Notes: a model not told the origin generated them from the sequence alone. Counted from the stretch's first letter, positions 49,941 through 60,158 are shown. The stretch: DNA of 64,000 nucleotides from an uncultured beta proteobacterium (GCA_903876735.1 CAIRAW010000059.1:1-64000); one strand, 5' to 3'. Numbers and translations are program-made.

Positions 49941-52244
49941 ATGCCACTTACCTCGCCCGAAGACAAACGTGCCGTATTGCGCCGCGCCGCGCTCGAGTAC
50001 CACGAGTTCCCGACCCCCGGCAAGATTGCGATTGCTGCGACCAAGCAACTGATCAACCAGCACGATCTGGGCCTGGCCTACTCACCGGGTGTGGCTGCAC
50101 CCTGCGAAGAAATCGTCAAGGATCCGAACAACGCCTTCAAGTACACCAGCCGTGGCAATCTGGTGGCGGTCATCACCAACGGCACTGCTGTGCTCGGCCT
50201 GGGCGACATTGGTCCGCTGGCAGCCAAGCCGGTCATGGAAGGCAAGGGCGTGCTGTTCAAGAAGTTCGCCGGCATCGACGTCTTCGACATCGAAATCAAC
50301 GAAAAGCATGACCTCGACAAACTGGTGGACATCATCGCGTCGCTGGAGCCGACCTTTGGCGGCATCAATCTGGAAGACATCAAGGCGCCCGACTGCTTTT
50401 ATGTCGAGCGCAAGCTGCGCGAGCGCATGAAGATCCCGGTCTTTCATGACGATCAGCATGGCACGGCCATCACGGTCGGCGCCGCCATCCTCAATGGCCT
50501 GAAGGTGGCGGGCAAGAAGCCCGCAGATGTCAAGTTGGTAACCTCTGGTGCGGGTGCGGCGGCGCTGGCCTGCCTCGGGCTTCTGCTCAAGCTCGGCCTG
50601 CGCCGTGAAAACATTTTTGTTACCGATCTGGCCGGCGTGGTCTACGAGGGCCGCACCGAACTGATGGACGAAGACAAGATCGTCTATTCGCAGAAAACTT
50701 CCGCACGCACGCTGGGCGAGGTGATCGAAGGCGCGGACGTGTTCCTCGGCTTGTCAGCCGGCGGCGTGCTTAAGCCGGACATGGTCAAAAAAATGGCCGC
50801 ACGGCCACTGATTTTTGCGCTGGCGAATCCGACGCCAGAGATCCTGCCCGAAGAAGTCAAGGCCGTGCGCGACGACGCCATCATGGCAACCGGACGCTCC
50901 GACTACCCGAACCAGGTCAACAACGTCCTGTGCTTCCCCTACATCTTCCGCGGCGCGCTCGACGCTGGCGCCTCCACCATCACGATGGAAATGGAGATTG
51001 CAGCCGTGCACGCGATTGCCGAACTGGCGCAGGCCGAGCAAAGCGAGGTGGTTGCTGCCGCCTATGCCGGTGAACTGCTGGCATTCGGGCCCGAGTACCT
51101 GATCCCAAAGCCCTTTGATCCACGGCTGATGATGAAGATTGCGCCCGCTGTGGCGCAGGCAGCGTTTGACTCTGGCGTGGCAACGCGACCGGTCAAGGAC
51201 ATGGATGCCTATCGCGAGAAACTGCAAAGTTTTGTCTACGCATCCGGCACCGTGATGAAGCCGATCTTCACCCTGGCCAAGAAAGCGCTGAAGAAACGCG
51301 TCGCCTATGCCGAGGGCGAAGAAGAGCGCGTGCTGCGCGCGGCCCAGATTGTGGTGGACGAAGGGCTGGCACTGCCGACGCTGCTGGGTCGCCCGAAGGT
51401 GATCGCCGAGCGCATCGAAAAATTTGGCCTGCGCCTGCGCGAAGGCGACGACTACACCGTCGTCAATGTCGAGCAGGACCACCGCTACCGCGATTTCTGG
51501 CAGACCTACCACCGCATGACCGAGCGCAAAGGCATGACCGAGCAGGTCGCCAAGATCGAGATGCGCCGGCGACTGACCCTGATCAGCGCCATGCTGCTGC
51601 ACAAAGGTGATGTGGACGGCATGATCTGCGGCACTTGGGGCACGACCTCGATGCACCTGCAGTACATCGACCAGGTGATCGGCAAGCGCGCCGGCGTCAA
51701 CACCTATGCCTGCATGAATTGCCTGCTGCTGCCGGAGCGTCAGCTGTTCATCGTCGATACCCACGTCAACTACGACCCCACCGCAGAGCAACTGGTTGAA
51801 ATCACGACCATGGCGGCAGAAGAAATGATGCGCTTCGGCATCCGGCCCAAGGCTGCGCTGCTGTCGCACTCCAACTTCGGCAGCAGCAGTCAGCCCAGCG
51901 CGCTCAAAATGCGCCAGGCACTGGAACTCTTGCGCGTGAAAGCGCCCTGGCTTGAAGTCGACGGCGAAATGCACGGCGACGTCGCTCTGGACGGCAACAT
52001 GCGAGCCGCCCTGATGCCCAACAGCACACTCAAGGGCGACGCCAATCTGCTGATCCTGCCCAATATCGATGCCGCCAATATCGCCTACAACCTGCTCAAG
52101 ACGGGTGCCGGCGGCAATATCGCCATTGGCCCGGTCCTGCTCGGCGCGGCCAAGCCGGTGCATATCCTGACAGCAAGCGCCACAGTGCGCCGACTCGTCA
52201 ACATGACAGCCCTTACTGTGGCTGATGCAAACGCGACCCGATAA
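49941..52244 (+). CDS. maeB: NADP-dependent malic enzyme with C-terminal phosphotransacetylase-like domain
   Basis: Encodes 767 residues from the ATG at 49941, with TGGAGA seven bases upstream; an in-frame upstream extension was rejected. Residues about 1-430 are the malic enzyme ([46 protein letters not shown]). Residues about 450-760 form a PTA-like domain that in MaeB-type enzymes binds acetyl-CoA and regulates activity. It converts malate to pyruvate with NADPH formation. A double hairpin terminator follows. Confidence 0.96.
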   Translation: MPLTSPEDKRAVLRRAALEYHEFPTPGKIAIAATKQLINQHDLGLAYSPGVAAPCEEIVKDPNNAFKYTSRGNLVAVITNGTAVLGLGDIGPLAAKPVMEGKGVLFKKFAGIDVFDIEINEKHDLDKLVDIIASLEPTFGGINLEDIKAPDCFYVERKLRERMKIPVFHDDQHGTAITVGAAILNGLKVAGKKPADVKLVTSGAGAAALACLGLLLKLGLRRENIFVTDLAGVVYEGRTELMDEDKIVYSQKTSARTLGEVIEGADVFLGLSAGGVLKPDMVKKMAARPLIFALANPTPEILPEEVKAVRDDAIMATGRSDYPNQVNNVLCFPYIFRGALDAGASTITMEMEIAAVHAIAELAQAEQSEVVAAAYAGELLAFGPEYLIPKPFDPRLMMKIAPAVAQAAFDSGVATRPVKDMDAYREKLQSFVYASGTVMKPIFTLAKKALKKRVAYAEGEEERVLRAAQIVVDEGLALPTLLGRPKVIAERIEKFGLRLREGDDYTVVNVEQDHRYRDFWQTYHRMTERKGMTEQVAKIEMRRRLTLISAMLLHKGDVDGMICGTWGTTSMHLQYIDQVIGKRAGVNTYACMNCLLLPERQLFIVDTHVNYDPTAEQLVEITTMAAEEMMRFGIRPKAALLSHSNFGSSSQPSALKMRQALELLRVKAPWLEVDGEMHGDVALDGNMRAALMPNSTLKGDANLLILPNIDAANIAYNLLKTGAGGNIAIGPVLLGAAKPVHILTASATVRRLVNMTALTVADANATR

Positions 52245-52260
52245 GGGTTTTAAAACGAGT

Positions 52261-52330
52261 TAGTCCACACTTACGTAGTTTGGACTACTTTTTTATTGCC
52301 TATTTATTAGGCAATCGCTTGCTATTTTTT
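52261..52330 (+). terminator. Two tandem intrinsic terminators after maeB
   Basis: The first hairpin has stem TAGTCCA (52261-52267) and TGGACTA (52281-52287) followed by CTTTTTTA. The second has stem ATTGCCTA (52295-52302) and TAGGCAAT (52308-52315), five-base loop, then a T-rich run ending near 52330 (ATTTTTTG). Both have stem plus T-run, so this is a strong double terminator insulating maeB from the RNase gene. Confidence 0.75.
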
Positions 52331-52400
52331 GCCAAATACGCGACACTACGGCCTTGAGATTTGCGGGTTAACCCGGTAGTTTTTGCAAAATTTGGTGTCC

Positions 52401-52793
52401 ATGTCGCGTCCAACAGGCTTCAAGTTAGTACTCACTGGCTTTGTGTTGGCGGTACTCCTTGGATCAGGACTGACGCAGGCCAAAGGGCCAGCGCCAGCCA
52501 ATCTTGCAACGACGATCACGGTGGCCGAGTTGCCCAGACCGGGGGCACAGATTTATGAGCAGATCCGCCAAGGCGGTCCGTTCGGGCATGAAAAAGATGG
52601 AATGGTGTTCGGCAATCGGGAGCGTTTGTTACCGGGCGAAAAGCGGGGTTATTACCGCGAATACACCGTCGCGACGCCAAATTCACGCGACCGGGGAGCC
52701 CGGCGCATTGTGTGCGGGGGGCCAGCCAGGGCACCTGACAACTGTTATTACACGGGCGATCACTATGCGAGCTTCCGCAGGATCGTTCCCTGA
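52401..52793 (+). CDS. Secreted guanyl-specific ribonuclease (barnase/RNase Sa family)
   Basis: Encodes 130 residues. An N-terminal signal peptide (LVLTGFVLAVLLGSGLTQAK) predicts export. The C-terminal half matches the microbial RNase N1/Sa family: YYREYTVATP (catalytic Glu), RGARRIVCGG (catalytic Arg) and YYTGDHYASFRRI (catalytic His). It should cleave RNA after guanosine. The barstar-type inhibitor gene follows after 41 bases. The family name is confident; target (competitor, prey or nutrient RNA) is not. Confidence 0.9.
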   Translation: MSRPTGFKLVLTGFVLAVLLGSGLTQAKGPAPANLATTITVAELPRPGAQIYEQIRQGGPFGHEKDGMVFGNRERLLPGEKRGYYREYTVATPNSRDRGARRIVCGGPARAPDNCYYTGDHYASFRRIVP

Positions 52794-52834
52794 TTTTGGT
52801 TTTTGTTTTTTTGAAAAGTGAAGCGGGAAAGAAT

Positions 52835-53275
52835 ATGTCACTTACTCTAGAAACTCCAGCGCCACAACGCGCTACCGACGTGCCCTTGCGCGGCATCCGG
52901 CCCAATATCGTGCAATCGATCCGGGCCTTTCGCGTGCAGGAACTGCAGGATGCAGCCCAATCACTGGGTCAGCATTTCCTGTATGCCAACCTGGCCAACG
53001 CGCAGACCAAGCAGGACGTGCTGGACCTGATTGGCCAGCAATTCATGCTGGCAGTTCATGTGGGCAAGAACTTTGACGCCCTCTATGACAGCATGACCGA
53101 CCCCTTGCACAAATCGGGCCCGCAGCCTGGTTTCATCGTGGTGCTGGAACACATTCCGGCCAATACCAAGTTCGACAAGGAAGCGCGCGAACAGTTGCTT
53201 GACATCTTCCGGGATGCAGCGGACTACTGGAGTGATCGAAAAATCCCGTTCCGATGTTTCTATTCTTTTCTGTAG
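52835..53275 (+). CDS. Barstar-family ribonuclease inhibitor
   Basis: Encodes 146 residues from the ATG at 52835, which has GGGAAAG upstream. Residues about 60-140 match barstar (KQDVLDLIGQQFMLAVHVGK, NFDALYDSMTDPL). This is longer than B. amyloliquefaciens barstar (about 90 residues) because of a 50-residue N-terminal extension. It would neutralise the RNase in the producer's cytoplasm before export. Barstar immediately after a barnase-type gene is the classical toxin-immunity pairing. Confidence 0.9.
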   Translation: MSLTLETPAPQRATDVPLRGIRPNIVQSIRAFRVQELQDAAQSLGQHFLYANLANAQTKQDVLDLIGQQFMLAVHVGKNFDALYDSMTDPLHKSGPQPGFIVVLEHIPANTKFDKEAREQLLDIFRDAADYWSDRKIPFRCFYSFL

Positions 53276-53509
53276 CCCGTTCTGCACACACCAGCCAAGC
53301 AGAACGGGCGAATGAGGCAAAAGGCCATGACGTGGGCGAGCACGCTCTGTCCGGCATTGAACTGACGACGGAGTCGGGCGAAAAAATGCCGACCGACAAA
53401 CTCTTGGATATTTCGCCACTGGCGCTGCGCATGAGCAGCCCCTTCAATGCCGGGTACTGGCTGACAGCAGCCTGATCCCGGGTTATTGGCGCATCGGCGC
53501 CCCCCCTGA
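53276..53509. other. Gap after barstar with a doubtful small reading frame
   Basis: The 234-base stretch contains an open frame running from 53254 to 53475 that starts inside barstar, and an internal ATG at 53386 giving 29 residues (MPTDKLLDISPLALRMSS...). GGAG lies about 12 bases upstream, which is poor spacing. No known domain is seen. I treat it as non-coding or a very small unverified gene. Confidence 0.3.
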
Positions 53510-53532
53510 AAAGCCCACCATCGGTGGGCTTT
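53510..53532. terminator. Bidirectional intrinsic terminator
   Basis: AAAGCCCACC (53510-53519), ATC loop, GGTGGGCTTT (53523-53532) is a perfect ten-pair stem with flanking A and T residues. It lies between the RNase-barstar operon (plus) and rsmA (minus, stop at 53551), and suits both directions. Confidence 0.8.
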
Positions 53533-53550
53533 CTTCATGGCGGCGAACCG

Positions 53551-54354
53551 TCAGGTCCTGGTCTTCAGGATCGCCTCGGTCAACGCCAGATACTCGGCCA
53601 CCGGGACTTCCTCGGCCCGGCGTTGCACGTCGAAGGGGACTGCGCAGTCCTTCTCCTGCAACCAGCGGCCCAGGGTATGGCGCATCAGCTTGCGGCGCTG
53701 GCTGAAAGCCACCTGGACGATCTCGCTGAGCAGCGCGACATCAATCTGTGCGGGACTTTCCAGCGGTACCATGCGCACTACCGCACTGTTCACGCGCGGC
53801 GGCGGGTCAAAGCTCTGGGGCGGGACCAGCAGCACGTTTTCCATGGCATAGCGCCATTGCAGCATGACACTCAAACGCCCGTAATCCGAAGTGGCCGGAC
53901 GGGCCACCATGCGGTCCACCACTTCCTTTTGCAGCATGAAATGTTGGTCTTCGATGGCATCAACGTATCCGAGCAAATGAAACAGGATCGGCGTTGATAT
54001 GTTGTAGGGCAGGTTGCCCACGACCCGGAGTTTTACCGGCGCCGCAGTTGCGGGTCCAGCGCTTGGCGCCATCATGCTGCGGGCAAGTTCGGCAAAATCA
54101 ACGCGCAGCACATCCGACTCAATCACTGTCAGGTTCGCGCGCAGCCGCAGCCGCAGGGCCAGGTCGCGGTCGAGTTCAATCACGGTGAGGTGGCCCAGGC
54201 GTTCCACCAGGGGTTGCGTCAGGGCCGCCAGGCCGGGGCCAATTTCAACCATTGCTTGCCCGGGTCTGGGGGCTATGGCGTCAACAATGGCATCAACAAT
54301 GCCGGCGTCGGCCAGAAAATGCTGGCCAAAGCGTTTGCGTGGAATATGTTTCAT
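53551..54354 (-). CDS. rsmA: 16S rRNA (adenine1518-N6/adenine1519-N6)-dimethyltransferase
   Basis: Encodes 267 residues from the ATG at 54354 ([19 protein letters not shown]). The SAM-binding motif [12 protein letters not shown] and the catalytic NLPYNIST are intact. RsmA (KsgA) dimethylates two adjacent adenines in the 3' end of 16S rRNA during 30S maturation. It follows surA on the same strand after 66 bases, as in the enterobacterial lptD-surA-pdxA-rsmA order, but pdxA is missing here. Confidence 0.97.
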   Translation of the reverse strand: MKHIPRKRFGQHFLADAGIVDAIVDAIAPRPGQAMVEIGPGLAALTQPLVERLGHLTVIELDRDLALRLRLRANLTVIESDVLRVDFAELARSMMAPSAGPATAAPVKLRVVGNLPYNISTPILFHLLGYVDAIEDQHFMLQKEVVDRMVARPATSDYGRLSVMLQWRYAMENVLLVPPQSFDPPPRVNSAVVRMVPLESPAQIDVALLSEIVQVAFSQRRKLMRHTLGRWLQEKDCAVPFDVQRRAEEVPVAEYLALTEAILKTRT

Positions 54355-54420
54355 GCGCTGCGCCCGGTCACTGGGCAAGGTAAAAGGTGCGCACCGGGCG
54401 GCGTTGTGGTCATGGGGCGG

Positions 54421-55788
54421 CTACTGCGGCGGCTCACGCATTTCGACGTAAGCGCGGCCCCGCAGGTCTTGTGCCCAGGTGGCGTAGGTTTCATCGAGCT
54501 TCTTTTCGCGCAACATGGAGCGCACCATTTCGCGCTGCTCGCGCGGGCTCAAGGCGGTATTGCGGCGCTCCAGCAACTGGATCAAGTGCACGCCAAAGCG
54601 CGACACCAGCGGTTCACTGATCTGATCGGGCGCGAGGCGGTTCATGACCTCCTCGAACTCGGGCACGAACATGCCCGGACTGGCCCAACCCAGGTCACCG
54701 CCCTGGGGTGCGCTGCCGTCCTGCGAATTGTCGCGCGCCAGCGCCGCGAAATCGGCCTGTCCGGCCAGGATACGTTTCCTGAACTCAGCCAACTTGTCGC
54801 GCGCCGCGCGTTCGCTGAGTTGTGCGCTGACGCGCAACAGGATATGGCGCGCCCGGCTCTGCGTCACCGTCATGTTCGGCAATCCGCTGCGCTTCTTCTC
54901 AAGCACTTTGAGGACATGAAAACCTGCGCCTGAACGCACCACGCCCGAAACGCCGCCAACGGCCAGCGCCTGGGTGGCGTCGAGAAACAGCGGCGGGTAG
55001 CGGTTCGCCGTGCGCAAGCCGAGTTGGCCGCCATTGGCGCGGTCCGACGCATCCGAGAGTTCACGCACCAGCAGGGCAAAGTCCTCGCCCGCACTGGCCC
55101 GCGCCTGCGCACGCTGCGCTTTGGTCTGCAATGCGGCGATCTGCTCGGCGTTGGCGTTATCGGGCACCGCCACCAGAATCTGGGCCATGTTGATTTCAGC
55201 GGCAGCCGGATCGCTGTTGCTCTGCTCCTCCTGCAGGTACTGGTCGACTTCCAGATCGGAAATCCGCACCTTGGGGTCGATTTCACGCTCACGCAGGCGC
55301 GTCACCATCAGTTGTTCGCGCAACTGGTTTCGGAACTCGCTCAGCACCAATCCTTCAGCCGCAATCCTGCGCTCCAGTTCGGGCACATCAATCTGGTTCT
55401 GCCGCGCAATATTTTGCAAGGCCTGGTCCACCGCAGCCTCTTCTACCCGCACACCCGTTTCGCGGGCCAAGTGAAGTTGCGCCTTTTGATTGATCAGGCT
55501 CTCAAGAACCTGGCGTGTGAGTTCCTTGCGCTCCGGTTGCGGCGCGCGCTGCTGCGTCATCTGCTGGATCACACGCTGCACTTCGCGTTGCACTTCGCTG
55601 TTCGTGATCGGCGCCGAATTGACCACAGCGACTATAAAGTCCGCCGGCTGCGCCACATCGGGCTGAACCCGGATCAGCGGTGCAGCGCCCACGCCGGCGG
55701 TAGACGGGCGCAAGCCCTGGGCCTGCGCCGAAATGCCGGCAAGAATGAAAAAACCGGCCACGGTCACGGCGACAAGGTGCTTGGTCAT
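54421..55788 (-). CDS. surA: Periplasmic peptidyl-prolyl isomerase/chaperone SurA
   Basis: Encodes 455 residues. The signal peptide (LVAVTVAGFFILAGISAQA) directs export. The N-terminal chaperone domain contains NSAPITNSEVQREVQRVIQQ. Two parvulin domains follow (INMAQILVAVPDNANAEQIA and ARHILLRVSAQLSERAARDK). SurA escorts outer membrane proteins, including LptD, across the periplasm. It is just downstream of lptD (six-base gap) in one operon, matching this functional link. Confidence 0.95.
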   Translation of the reverse strand: MTKHLVAVTVAGFFILAGISAQAQGLRPSTAGVGAAPLIRVQPDVAQPADFIVAVVNSAPITNSEVQREVQRVIQQMTQQRAPQPERKELTRQVLESLINQKAQLHLARETGVRVEEAAVDQALQNIARQNQIDVPELERRIAAEGLVLSEFRNQLREQLMVTRLREREIDPKVRISDLEVDQYLQEEQSNSDPAAAEINMAQILVAVPDNANAEQIAALQTKAQRAQARASAGEDFALLVRELSDASDRANGGQLGLRTANRYPPLFLDATQALAVGGVSGVVRSGAGFHVLKVLEKKRSGLPNMTVTQSRARHILLRVSAQLSERAARDKLAEFRKRILAGQADFAALARDNSQDGSAPQGGDLGWASPGMFVPEFEEVMNRLAPDQISEPLVSRFGVHLIQLLERRNTALSPREQREMVRSMLREKKLDETYATWAQDLRGRAYVEMREPPQ

Positions 55789-55794
55789 AATAAA

Positions 55795-58188
55795 TTATTC
55801 GTAATTGCTGAAACGGCTCGGTGCAAGTTGTGACTCGCGCAGATACTGGTAACTTGGGATATTGTCTTTCAAGGTCTTGAGCGGACTCACACCCAAACGG
55901 GTAAAGCCAACAAACTCCAGCTGGAACATGATGCGCTGAGTGGCCGTCGAGCTACTGGTCTGCAGCCTTCCCAACACCGCACGACCCAGCCAACAACCCG
56001 CATCGTACTCAAATCCGATCACGGCATCGACCAGCTTGCGCTCATCGAGGCTGTAGTTGAGACGTCCCACGCTGTACCAGCGACCGTCGCCCTGGCCCCG
56101 CCCGGCGCCGAGGTCCTGCCCGCGATCGCCCCATAAGTCGTTCACCGGCCATTGCCAGCCCAGGTCCAACTGCTCGCTGGCCCCATTCTGATAGCGGTAA
56201 GCCGCCGTCAGTGCCCGATAGTTACCTGGGTTGTAACGCGCGCTGATGGTGCTGCGAACCGTCTGCTCGGTGCCAGGATTGACCTGAACGGTTGCATCCA
56301 GCCCCCATTTCGGGTTCCAGTTCACCGTGGCGCCAAGCAGAATGTCGCTCAGTCCACCGGGAACTGCGCTCACGCCCGGCAAAGTCACGCTCTGGGGCTT
56401 GAACAGCCAGCGCTGCGCCAGGCCAAAACGCGCTGCTTCAGCGCCGGTCGCAGGGTCGAGCAAACGTGAAGTCAGGCCCAGCGCCAGCAAGTTGCTGTCC
56501 GAGATCCGGTCATTGCCGACAAACGAATTTTCCGTATAAATGCTGGAGAAATTGAAATCCACTGAAGCCGTGTCATAGGTCGGCAGCAGGCTTTGATCGC
56601 GCTGTGGCGTATTGACATAAAAGGCACGCGGCTCCAGCGTCTGGCGAAAGGCCCGGCTGAAATAACTGGTGTCGCGCTCAAACACCAGACCGCTGTCGAG
56701 GCTGAAGGTCGGCACCACGCTGCTGGCCGAACTTGCCCCATTGCTCAAGGGCGACTCAAACAGGTAGTTCGCCGCGTGCAGTTGCAGCTTGGGTGTGACA
56801 AAGCCGGCAGCGCCGCGCCACGGCTGACTGATCTGCAGCAGGGAAAAAACCCGCTGCGCGTTGGGTTGGTTGGTCAGCGCGCTGTTCGACTGAAACGAGG
56901 TGTAGTCCGCATCCAACGAGTAATCGAAACCATTGACATTGCTGCGGGCATAGCGCGTGCTGATCTGGGGGAAGCGGTCAAAGGGCGGCGTGATGGGCGC
57001 CGTCGGGTCCTGCAGTGTCTGCCACTTGACGGCACGCACAGCGCTTGAAAAATAACCGTTGGACCAGGACAAGGCAGCATCGTTGCTGAGCAGACGCTGC
57101 GTCAGCGGGGCGGCGGCACGCGAAAAGTCGCTCCAGTAATTGTCGTCACTGACCCGGTTCAGGTTCAGGCTAAAGGCAGCAGCGCCATCGGTGAGGCGAC
57201 TGATCAACGGACTCTTGAGCGTGGCTTGATGCGCATAGACCAGGCCCCAGCGATTGCTGTCACGCAACTGGTCCGACGGCATGAAGTCAAACTGCAGTTT
57301 GCCGGTGTAATCGGCCTCCAGGTAGCGAAACTCGCTGCCCAGGTTGACGCCGCGCTTGCTCATGAGGTCCGGGGTAAACGTGGCATCCCGGTTCGGCGCG
57401 ATGTTCCAGTAATAGGGGACGGCGATCTCGATGCCGTCGACATTGTCCAACCCCAGCGTCGGCGGCATGACACCTGACTTGCGCTTGTCGCTCAAGGGAA
57501 AACTGAGATAGGGAATGGGCAGCAAGGGCAGACCCTTGAAGCTCAGCAAAGCCCCCTGCGCCGTGCCCACGTCGGTCTCGCTGTCCATGCTGACCGCATT
57601 GGCCCGCAAAACCCAGTCCGGCAGCCAGTCCGGGCCCGGCAGGCGACGGCAACTTGTCAGGCTGGCATTGTGGATGACCGCCTTGTTTTCATCGATAAAG
57701 TCGATACGGTCAGCCTGGCCATGCGTATCGTTCTTGAGGAAGTAATAGCGCGGCTCGTTGAAGAAGCCCGCAAAGGCATCGAGCTTGAGCTCGAGCGATG
57801 GCCCTTCATACACATTGCCGACGCGGTTGATGCGAACCTGACCGCTCGCCTTGGCCAGATCCTTCGGCTGTTCGTATTCGAGATGATCGGCCCTGATCAC
57901 CATATCGCCCCGGCGCAACACCGCATTGCCTTCCACCACCGCCTGCGCGTCAGGGCGACCCGCCATATGGTCGCCCGTCACGAAGACGGGCAGGGCGTCG
58001 CGCACGGCAGGAGCGATCTGGTTCTGCAGCAGGGGGCTCGAACGCAGCAAGAGCGGCGTCTCATCCGCGGCTACCTGCGCATGCAGCGGCGTTGCCTGCA
58101 ACACAGCCCAGGCCACCAGGGCAGGTGGACACCGAAAAAAACGGGGCTCGGGCACCCTCTTCTTCAGGTCGTGCAGCAAAATGCGCAT
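55795..58188 (-). CDS. lptD: LPS-assembly outer membrane protein LptD
   Basis: Encodes 797 residues. A hydrophobic N-terminal stretch (PALVAWAVLQATPLHA then Q) is a signal peptide. It is followed by an OstA/LptA-like periplasmic domain (VVEGNAVLRRGDMVIRADHL) and a C-terminal beta-barrel. The last residues before the stop show the usual barrel end with an aromatic pattern (SQLAPSRFSNYE). It inserts lipopolysaccharide into the outer leaflet with LptE. Cysteines at the expected disulfide positions are present. It is divergent from the amgK-like gene. Confidence 0.95.
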   Translation of the reverse strand: MRILLHDLKKRVPEPRFFRCPPALVAWAVLQATPLHAQVAADETPLLLRSSPLLQNQIAPAVRDALPVFVTGDHMAGRPDAQAVVEGNAVLRRGDMVIRADHLEYEQPKDLAKASGQVRINRVGNVYEGPSLELKLDAFAGFFNEPRYYFLKNDTHGQADRIDFIDENKAVIHNASLTSCRRLPGPDWLPDWVLRANAVSMDSETDVGTAQGALLSFKGLPLLPIPYLSFPLSDKRKSGVMPPTLGLDNVDGIEIAVPYYWNIAPNRDATFTPDLMSKRGVNLGSEFRYLEADYTGKLQFDFMPSDQLRDSNRWGLVYAHQATLKSPLISRLTDGAAAFSLNLNRVSDDNYWSDFSRAAAPLTQRLLSNDAALSWSNGYFSSAVRAVKWQTLQDPTAPITPPFDRFPQISTRYARSNVNGFDYSLDADYTSFQSNSALTNQPNAQRVFSLLQISQPWRGAAGFVTPKLQLHAANYLFESPLSNGASSASSVVPTFSLDSGLVFERDTSYFSRAFRQTLEPRAFYVNTPQRDQSLLPTYDTASVDFNFSSIYTENSFVGNDRISDSNLLALGLTSRLLDPATGAEAARFGLAQRWLFKPQSVTLPGVSAVPGGLSDILLGATVNWNPKWGLDATVQVNPGTEQTVRSTISARYNPGNYRALTAAYRYQNGASEQLDLGWQWPVNDLWGDRGQDLGAGRGQGDGRWYSVGRLNYSLDERKLVDAVIGFEYDAGCWLGRAVLGRLQTSSSTATQRIMFQLEFVGFTRLGVSPLKTLKDNIPSYQYLRESQLAPSRFSNYE

Positions 58189-58266
58189 GGGGTCAGTCGC
58201 GGTATCGATCGTGAGAACAGGTTCAAGGCAGGCCGGAGATGTTCGAGTTTGTAGAATGGATTATCC

Positions 58267-59343
58267 ATGAGCCCAACCCAATCCCCCGAACCGAGCCAGC
58301 CCGAGAGCGTGGCCTGGCCTGACACGCAACGCCAGGTCGATTTCATGCACTGGCTGAGCGCCCTCGAAAGCAGTCATGGACTGCTGCCCCAATCGCTGCG
58401 CAGCGCTTCAGCGGACGCCAGCTTTCGGCGCTACTTCCGCATCGATTCCACCCAGGGAAGTCGCATCATCATGGATGCCCCACCCGAGAAGGAAGACTGC
58501 CGGCCCTTTGCCAAAGTGGCGCACCTGATGCATGAAGCGGGCCTGCACGCACCGCAAGTGCTGGCATGGGACGAGGCCAAAGGCTTCATGCTGCTGAGCG
58601 ATCTGGGGGCGCACACCATGATGCAAGTGATGCAGCGCGATGACCCCTGGGCGAATCAGGCCACTTACCTGCAGGCGGTGGATGCGCTGGTCACCTGGCA
58701 GCTGGCGTCGCGCCCGGACGTGCTGCCGGCCTACGACACGGCACTGCTGCGCCGCGAGCTGGAACTGTTTCCCGAGTGGTACCTGGCGCGCCATCGCGGC
58801 GTCGCCGTCGAAGGCGACTTGCGCCGCACGCTCGACCAGGCCTTCGAGCGCATCATCCAGGAAAACCTGCGCTGGCCCAGCGTCTACGTGCACCGCGATT
58901 TCATGCCACGCAATCTCATGATCTCACCTGTCGGTCTGGGTGTGCTGGACTTTCAGGACGCCGTCTATGGCCCCATCACCTACGACATTGCCAGCCTGAT
59001 GCGCGACGCTTTCCTGAGCTGGGACGAAGACTTTTGCCTTGACATCACCATTCGCTACTGGGAAAAGGCGCGCAAAGCCGGCCTGCCGGTAGGCAACGAC
59101 TTTGGCGAGTTTTACCGTGGCGTCGAATGGATGGGTCTGCAGCGTCACCTCAAAGTGGCCGGAATTTTTGCACGGCTGACGCTGCGCGACGGCAAACCCC
59201 AGTACCTGGCCGACACGCCACGCTTCATCACCTACCTGCGCGCCACGTGCGCGCGCTACCGCGAACTGCGCCCGCTGCTGCGCCTGATCGAGCGCGTCGA
59301 AGGCATTGTTCCGGTCGACGGCTATACCTTCGGCAGAAGCTAG
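58267..59343 (+). CDS. amgK: Aminoglycoside phosphotransferase-fold sugar kinase, AmgK-like
   Basis: Encodes 358 residues with the phosphotransferase fold: GSRIIMDAPPEKED (ATP lysine region replaced by a modified glycine-poor segment), catalytic loop VYVHRDFMPRNLM and metal motif VLDFQDAVYGP. This is the AmgK family, which phosphorylates N-acetylmuramic acid or GlcNAc in cell-wall recycling. In many relatives the next gene is the nucleotidyltransferase murU; here rsmE follows 11 bases later and murU is absent from the window. Substrate inferred by family and position beside lptD. Confidence 0.83.
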   Translation: MSPTQSPEPSQPESVAWPDTQRQVDFMHWLSALESSHGLLPQSLRSASADASFRRYFRIDSTQGSRIIMDAPPEKEDCRPFAKVAHLMHEAGLHAPQVLAWDEAKGFMLLSDLGAHTMMQVMQRDDPWANQATYLQAVDALVTWQLASRPDVLPAYDTALLRRELELFPEWYLARHRGVAVEGDLRRTLDQAFERIIQENLRWPSVYVHRDFMPRNLMISPVGLGVLDFQDAVYGPITYDIASLMRDAFLSWDEDFCLDITIRYWEKARKAGLPVGNDFGEFYRGVEWMGLQRHLKVAGIFARLTLRDGKPQYLADTPRFITYLRATCARYRELRPLLRLIERVEGIVPVDGYTFGRS

Positions 59344-59354
59344 GCTTATCCGCC

Positions 59355-60101
59355 ATGCCCCGTTTTTACTGCCCCACGGATTTACAGGACGGCATGCTGC
59401 TGGACCTGCCCGCCAGCGCCGCGCGCCACGTGCAAGTGCTGCGCCTGCAACCGGGTGACACGATCACCCTGTTCAACGGCGGACCTGCCATGGCGGGGCC
59501 AGGCGGCGAGTTCGAAGCCAGCGTCGTGCGCATGGGTCGCAGCGAGGTCCAGGTGCGCATCGGCCAGCATCACCCGGTTGAACGTGAAGCCGCACGGGTC
59601 GTGCATCTGGCCGTTGGCATGCCAGCCAACGAACGCATGGACTGGCTCGTAGAAAAAGCCAGCGAGCTGGGCGTGGCCAGCATCCAGCCCCTGATGACCG
59701 AACGCAGCGTGCTGCGCCTGAACGACGAGCGCGCGCAGAAAAAGGTGGCGCATTGGCAAAGCGTGGCCGTTGCGGCCTGCGAGCAGTGCGGCGGCAACCG
59801 CGTGCCGCTGATTCATCCGGTCATGAGCCTGTCGAGTTGGCACAAGACCTTTCCAGTGGTGTCAGGCGCTTTGCCGCTGCTGCTGTCCTTGCGGGAGGGT
59901 GCACGCGGCCTGCGTGAAACCGTGAACGGGTCGCCGCAGCCGGTCGGCGCAATCACCTTTCTGTCAGGCCCTGAAGGCGGCCTGAGCAGCGCGGAAGAAG
60001 AATCCGCCCTGCACTGCGGCTTCACGCCCGTCACGCTGGGCCCGCGCGTGCTGCGCGCTGAAACCGCCGCCCTGGCGGCGCTGGCGGCCTTGCTGATGTA
60101 A
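59355..60101 (+). CDS. rsmE: 16S rRNA (uracil1498-N3)-methyltransferase
   Basis: Encodes 248 residues from the ATG at 59355. The N-terminal PUA-like domain (MPRFYCPTDLQDGMLLDLPA) and the C-terminal SPOUT methyltransferase with knot motif LSGPEGGLSSAEEE are present, along with ERMDWLVEKASELGVASIQP. RsmE methylates U1498 in the small subunit decoding region. An upstream open frame overlapping the kinase gene is a shadow. It probably shares a transcript with amgK. Confidence 0.95.
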   Translation: MPRFYCPTDLQDGMLLDLPASAARHVQVLRLQPGDTITLFNGGPAMAGPGGEFEASVVRMGRSEVQVRIGQHHPVEREAARVVHLAVGMPANERMDWLVEKASELGVASIQPLMTERSVLRLNDERAQKKVAHWQSVAVAACEQCGGNRVPLIHPVMSLSSWHKTFPVVSGALPLLLSLREGARGLRETVNGSPQPVGAITFLSGPEGGLSSAEEESALHCGFTPVTLGPRVLRAETAALAALAALLM

Positions 60102-60158
60102 CAGGCGCTTTGCGCCCTGGTCATGCCTTGCCCTCAGCACAAAAGTGTTGCTGCGGGC

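Noticed and set aside
53254-53475. A 73-residue frame overlapping the end of barstar
   Set aside because: It begins inside barstar, has no good ribosome site and no recognisable domain; the overlap is probably incidental.
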